A DNA stretch of 39,306 bases from Planctomycetia bacterium (GTDB taxonomy: Bacteria; Planctomycetota; UBA1135; UBA2386). Shown here piece after piece: positions 35,735 to 39,306 of this stretch (positions are counted from its first letter, which is position 1; the number at the start of each line of letters is the position of its first letter). The stretch covers positions 1-39,306 of the forward strand of contig SXPB01000220.1 in the NCBI GenBank assembly GCA_005776475.1, read 5' to 3'. The position numbers and the translations under genes are program-made. Under the pieces are notes generated by a model. That model worked only from the letters and a program-made list of their open reading frames with translations, was not told where the DNA came from and did not search any database.

Positions 35735-38700
35735 GTGCAATCCGAGACCTCCGATCCAGGCCGCCCGCGTGGCAGCGACCTCGATCCCGGGGTCGATCGC
35801 TCCGCCGTGGCCGGTCGGTTCGAGCTGCTGCAGGAAATCGGCCGCGGCTCCTCCGGCACCGTCTACCGCGCCCGCCTCGTCGTGCCCTACAAGGACCTGC
35901 CGGCGGGCGCCGAGGTCGCGATCAAGTTCCTGCGCCGCGAACTGGCCGACGACGAGCGGGCCCAGGCCCGGCTGTTCGCCGAGGGCGAACTCGGCCAGCA
36001 ACTGCGCCATCCCAACGTCGCCGCGATCTACGGCTTCGAGACCACCGAGCACCTCGGCGTGCCGTCGACGTTCCTGGTCATGCAGTTCGTGAAGGGCACC
36101 ACGTTGCGCGAGTTCGTCCTGCGCTCGGGTGGCCCGGTCGAGGACTTGACCCGCCGCATCGGCGCCGATGCGTGCAAGGGTCTCTCGGCGCTGCACAAGC
36201 GCGGCCTGGTGCACCGCGACATCAAGCCGGAGAACCTGATCCTGACGCCGGACAGCGAACTGAAGATCGTGGATCTGGGCCTGGCGCGGCCGTTCGGTGC
36301 CGGCGGCAGTGGTTCGGGCAGCGGCTCGGGAAGTGGCAGCGGGCGCAGCTCCGGCGGCCTCGGCCTGCACGGCAGCCTCGCGTATGCCGCGCCCGAAACC
36401 CTGCGCGGCGAAGCGGCGAGCCCGCGCAGCGACCTCTACGCGCTCGGCGTGGTCCTGTTCGAAGTCACCACCGGCCTGCACCCGTTCGGCGCCGCGCGCA
36501 CCGCCGACGACATGCTCGACGCGCACCTGCGGCAGAAGCCGCCGCGACCGTCGCACCATCGCCCGCGCGTGTCGCCGTTCCTCGAACAGGTGCTGCTCGA
36601 CCTGCTGCAGAAGGCGCCCGACGACCGCCCGCGCGACGCCGCTGACCTCGCGCGCATTCTCGAACAAGGCGAACGCAGCGAGTACTGGCGCCGGCACGAA
36701 CAGAAGCAGCCGGTGCTGGCCTCGAGCCGCCGCCTGCTGCGCATGCGCCGCCCGGCGGAGACGCCGTTCTTCGGCCGCGACGACGAAGTGGCCGCCCTCG
36801 ACCGCGCGTTGGTGCAGGCCCGCAGCGGCAAGGGCCGCGTGGTGCTGGCGACCGGCCCCGAAGGCATCGGCCGTCGCCGGCTGTTCGACGAAGTAGTGCA
36901 GCGCTGGCTCGACCAGCCCAAACCCCCGCAGTACCTCGGCGGCGAAGCCGACAGCGACCTCGGCCACGGCGAACCGTTCGCCGGCGCGCTGCTCGACTGG
37001 CTGTTGCGCGGCGACGACCGCCAATCGCCCAACGCCTTGCAGCGGGCGCAGAACGCCGCGCGCACGCTGCTCGGCCTGCACGACACCGAAGCCGAAGCGC
37101 TGGCCGCGGTCGCTTTCGGGCACAGCACCGAACCGCCGGAAGTGCGCGCCGAGCGCATGGCCACGGCGCTGCTGAAGTTGCCGCGCAAGGAGCAGCCCCT
37201 GGTCGTGCGCGTCGACCACGCCGAGGAACTCGACACCAGCGGCCGGCTCGTGCTGCAGCGGCTGGCGACCGCGAGCGTGCGCAACCACCTGCTGCTGCTG
37301 CTGGCGACCGGCCCCGACGGCGTTCGCGTCGAACTGCCCACGCCGTTGCGGATCGACCTCGGTGGCCTCGACGAAGCCGAGTTCCTCGCCTTCGGCGAAG
37401 CACTGTTCCGCGACGGCGAAGGCGTGGACACGTTCCTGCGCGGCGCCCACCAGGTGCTCAGCGGGCTGCCAGGCAACCTGCTCGAAGCGCTCGACCATCT
37501 GACCCAGACCGACGAGCTGCACGGCCGCCCCGGCGACTACCACGCGCTGGCGGCGAACGCGGAAGCGCGCCCCGCTCCGCGCCTGCTCGACCGCTTCCGC
37601 ACGCGCGTGCACGGCCTCGCCGAAGCCCAGCGCCGCGTGCTGGAGACGGCGGCCGTGCTCGGCGAACGCTGCGCGCTCGCCGACCTCGCCGCGCTGGGCG
37701 CCGCCTCGGAGCTTTCCGTGCTGGAGACGTTGTCGTTGTTCCGCGGCCGCATCGTGCGCGCGCAGGGCGGCGAGGTGTCGTTCCGCCACCGCGACTTCCA
37801 GAAGCTGCTGCTGAGCGAAATGCCGGCCGGCCGCCGGCAGGAACTGCACCGTGCCGCCGCCAGCCTGTTGCAGGCGCGCGGTGGGTCGCCGCTGGCGATC
37901 GGCATGCACTTGTCGCAAGCGTTCGACCACGAAGGCTGCGTCGATCCGCTGCTGGCCGGACTCGAAGAACGCGTGCGCGCCGGTTCACGCCGCACGGCCT
38001 TGCGCCTCGCCGGCCGTCTCGGCGTCCACCTGTCGCAGTTGGCCGCCGGCGCAACGACCGACCATCGTCGGCTGCGTTGGTATCTGCTGACCGGCCAGGC
38101 GCGCGCCAACAACGACCACCAGGACGCGGCGGTGCGGGCGTTCCGTGACGCCGAAGCGCTGGCGCGCGAGCTGCACGACATCGACAGTTCGGCGGCGGCG
38201 CGGCTCGGGCTCGCGACCGCCGACCTCGACAGCGGTCGGCTGGTGTCGGCGATCGCATTGCTCGAGTCGGTGCACGTGGACCTCGCCGAGCGCAACGATC
38301 CGCGGGCGGCGGCACTGGCAGCGCAGGCGCACGGACTGCACGGTCGCATCCTGCTCTACCGCGGCCGGGCCAGTGACGGCCTCAAGCACCTGGTGAACGC
38401 ACTGAAGCGGTTGCCGGCCGCCGACCGCGATCTGCGTTGCCACCTTGCCATCGACCTGGCTCGCGTCGAAGCGCTCGCGCACCACTACGGCAAGGCGCTG
38501 CGCACGCTGCAGGAAGTCGAACGCGAACCCGCGACCCGCCACCTGCCGCGCGCCCGGCTGCGCTTCCATCTCTACCGCGGCCAGATCCGTGCCGTCGTCG
38601 GCGACGACGAAGCCGCGCAGGACCTGCGTTTCGCGATCGACGAATCCGAACGCCTGGCGCTGCCGACCTACGGTGCGCGCGCCGCCGGGTTCCTTGGTGA

Positions 38701-39121
38701 ACGGTTGTTCTGGCGCCGCCGCGACGACGAGGCCCGCGCCACGTTCCAGACGGCGGTGCAACTCGGCCGCGCCGGCAACGATCGCATGGGCGAGGCCATG
38801 GGGCGCATCTGGTTGCTGCGCCTTGGCGCCGACGACCCCGACCTCGAACCCATGCTCGACGACCTGGCGTTGCCGGCGTTGCGCGCCAATTGGCTGCTGG
38901 CGCGGGCGGCGCGCGGCCTGCACGACGACTCGACCGCCACGGTGCTCGAGGATCTGCTCAGCAACACGGACCTGCCGCTCGCCGTACACCTGCGCACCCT
39001 GGCCTGGTTCGCGCGTCCCGCTTCGGCCCGTGCCATGGTGCGCACGATTTCGGAACGGTTGGCACCGCGGGCGCTGCGGCAGCGCTTCCTGCTCCAGTGG
39101 CAGGACGGCGCTCGCGTCTGA
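35735..39121 (+). CDS. Ser/Thr protein kinase with ATPase-like and TPR regions
   Basis: The protein has 1128 aa from the GTG at 35735, preceded by AAGG; earlier in-frame starts (ATG at 35627) would run into cysS. The kinase domain has GRGSSGTVY (36-44), Lys64, HRDIKPEN (160-167) and DLG (180-182) instead of DFG. A Gly-Ser tract (about 188-208) is inserted in the activation segment before APE (219-221). Then follows an AAA/NACHT-like module beginning FFGRDDEVAALDRAL, whose P-loop reads GPEGIGRR (374-381) with Arg in place of the essential Lys-Thr/Ser. The C-terminal half is TPR-like. No membrane helix was seen, so it is probably cytoplasmic. The layout resembles PknK-type kinase-ATPase regulators. 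Its target is unknown. Confidence 0.9.
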   Translation: MQSETSDPGRPRGSDLDPGVDRSAVAGRFELLQEIGRGSSGTVYRARLVVPYKDLPAGAEVAIKFLRRELADDERAQARLFAEGELGQQLRHPNVAAIYGFETTEHLGVPSTFLVMQFVKGTTLREFVLRSGGPVEDLTRRIGADACKGLSALHKRGLVHRDIKPENLILTPDSELKIVDLGLARPFGAGGSGSGSGSGSGSGRSSGGLGLHGSLAYAAPETLRGEAASPRSDLYALGVVLFEVTTGLHPFGAARTADDMLDAHLRQKPPRPSHHRPRVSPFLEQVLLDLLQKAPDDRPRDAADLARILEQGERSEYWRRHEQKQPVLASSRRLLRMRRPAETPFFGRDDEVAALDRALVQARSGKGRVVLATGPEGIGRRRLFDEVVQRWLDQPKPPQYLGGEADSDLGHGEPFAGALLDWLLRGDDRQSPNALQRAQNAARTLLGLHDTEAEALAAVAFGHSTEPPEVRAERMATALLKLPRKEQPLVVRVDHAEELDTSGRLVLQRLATASVRNHLLLLLATGPDGVRVELPTPLRIDLGGLDEAEFLAFGEALFRDGEGVDTFLRGAHQVLSGLPGNLLEALDHLTQTDELHGRPGDYHALAANAEARPAPRLLDRFRTRVHGLAEAQRRVLETAAVLGERCALADLAALGAASELSVLETLSLFRGRIVRAQGGEVSFRHRDFQKLLLSEMPAGRRQELHRAAASLLQARGGSPLAIGMHLSQAFDHEGCVDPLLAGLEERVRAGSRRTALRLAGRLGVHLSQLAAGATTDHRRLRWYLLTGQARANNDHQDAAVRAFRDAEALARELHDIDSSAAARLGLATADLDSGRLVSAIALLESVHVDLAERNDPRAAALAAQAHGLHGRILLYRGRASDGLKHLVNALKRLPAADRDLRCHLAIDLARVEALAHHYGKALRTLQEVEREPATRHLPRARLRFHLYRGQIRAVVGDDEAAQDLRFAIDESERLALPTYGARAAGFLGERLFWRRRDDEARATFQTAVQLGRAGNDRMGEAMGRIWLLRLGADDPDLEPMLDDLALPALRANWLLARAARGLHDDSTATVLEDLLSNTDLPLAVHLRTLAWFARPASARAMVRTISERLAPRALRQRFLLQWQDGARV
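36303..36350 (+). repeat. Gly-Ser coding repeat in the kinase activation segment
   Basis: Degenerate GGC-AGC/TCG alternation encodes a run of Gly-Ser pairs. Codons vary, so it is a selected or drifting protein tract more than a fresh DNA microsatellite. Confidence 0.7.
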
Positions 39122-39145
39122 ACGGCACCCCGGCCAAGATTGCAT

Positions 39146-39164
39146 GGCCGCGGGAAGCGCGGCC
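39146..39164 (+). terminator. Hairpin between the kinase gene and the last partial gene
   Basis: Stem GGCCGCG/CGCGGCC (7 bp) with loop GGAAG, 24 bases after the kinase stop and 16 bases before the next ATG. No T-run is present. It may be a terminator or affect translation of the next gene. Confidence 0.4.
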
Positions 39165-39180
39165 TGCGTAAGGCAAACGA

Positions 39181-39306
39181 ATGTCCGTGCTCGGTCGGAA
39201 CAGCTTGTTGCTGGGGATGGTTGCAGGGCTCGCCCTGGTGGTGGCATGGCTGTGCCGTTCTGGCGATGTGGTGCCGACGCCGCCGGGGCCGAACGTGCCG
39301 TCCGAC
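39181..39306 (+). CDS. N-terminal fragment of a membrane-anchored or secreted protein
   Basis: Forty-two codons are open to the window end. After SVLGRN comes a hydrophobic segment (SLLLGMVAGLALVVAWLC), and then a Pro-rich linker VVPTPPGPNVPSD. This is a signal anchor or signal peptide followed by a spacer. No family can be named. It is on the same strand as the kinase gene, 59 bp downstream. Confidence 0.6.
   Translation, partial: MSVLGRNSLLLGMVAGLALVVAWLCRSGDVVPTPPGPNVPSD

Noticed and set aside
36303..36350. Direct repeats that might be a CRISPR or minisatellite.
   Set aside because: They are in frame, encode Gly-Ser, and have no spacers.

Overview
The window is very GC-rich, densely packed bacterial chromosome with 28 protein genes, two of them cut by the window ends. 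The best guess is a deep-branching planctomycete. The supporting signs are an extracytoplasmic-function (ECF) sigma factor translationally coupled to a Ser/Thr kinase with C-terminal TPRs, a second very large kinase-ATPase-TPR protein, several large secreted proteins of unknown function, and an exosortase-linked polysaccharide locus. This assignment is an inference from gene types; no rRNA or other phylogenetic marker apart from cysS is present. I recognised no tRNA, rRNA, insertion sequence, phage gene or CRISPR array.

Region 1 (1-15557) is an exosortase/exopolysaccharide region. It opens with the 3' part of a sigma-54-dependent activator and a 1326-aa TPR protein on the plus strand. Facing them is an eight-gene minus-strand operon, transcribed from about 15374 down to 4837: Wza-like export lipoprotein, Wzz-like chain-length protein, O-antigen-ligase-type protein, asparagine-synthase-type amidotransferase, two GT4 glycosyltransferases, an exosortase fused to an EpsI domain, and an exosortase-locus polysaccharide deacetylase. 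Apart from the first gap (78 bp), the genes lie within 4 bp of each other or overlap by 1-4 bp. The ligase, amidotransferase, deacetylase and exosortase all resemble the exosortase A (EpsH/PEP-CTERM) system known best in proteobacteria. No protein with a PEP-CTERM-like tail is visible in the window.

Region 2 (15558-23232) holds a 940-aa secreted protein divergent from the polysaccharide operon, a GH63-type glucosidase, an RluA-family pseudouridine synthase and a small secreted protein.

Region 3 (23453-28056) is an ECF sigma factor, a membrane Ser/Thr kinase overlapping it, and a secreted protein directly downstream. The secreted proteins on both sides of the sigma/kinase pair share a C-terminal pattern.

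Region 4 (28096-31392) is the most unusual part. A tight minus-strand operon encodes a methyltransferase, an ApeI-like hotdog protein, a MoaD/ThiS-like ubiquitin-fold protein ending in Gly-Gly, and a BNR-repeat protein. An ApeP-like hotdog gene is divergent from it. The two hotdog proteins carry complementary halves of a dehydratase active site.

Region 5 (31439-39306) has a lipoprotein methionine-sulfoxide reductase gene interrupted by an in-frame TGA, two small membrane/lipoprotein genes, a membrane protein overlapping cysS, the kinase-ATPase-TPR gene divergent from cysS, and the start of a further membrane-anchored protein.

No stretch over 300 bases lacks a gene. The largest gaps are 23233-23452, 33135-33337, 15375-15557 and 28057-28223; what they hold is given in the entries. 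Many long antisense reading frames are GC-skew shadows and were left out.
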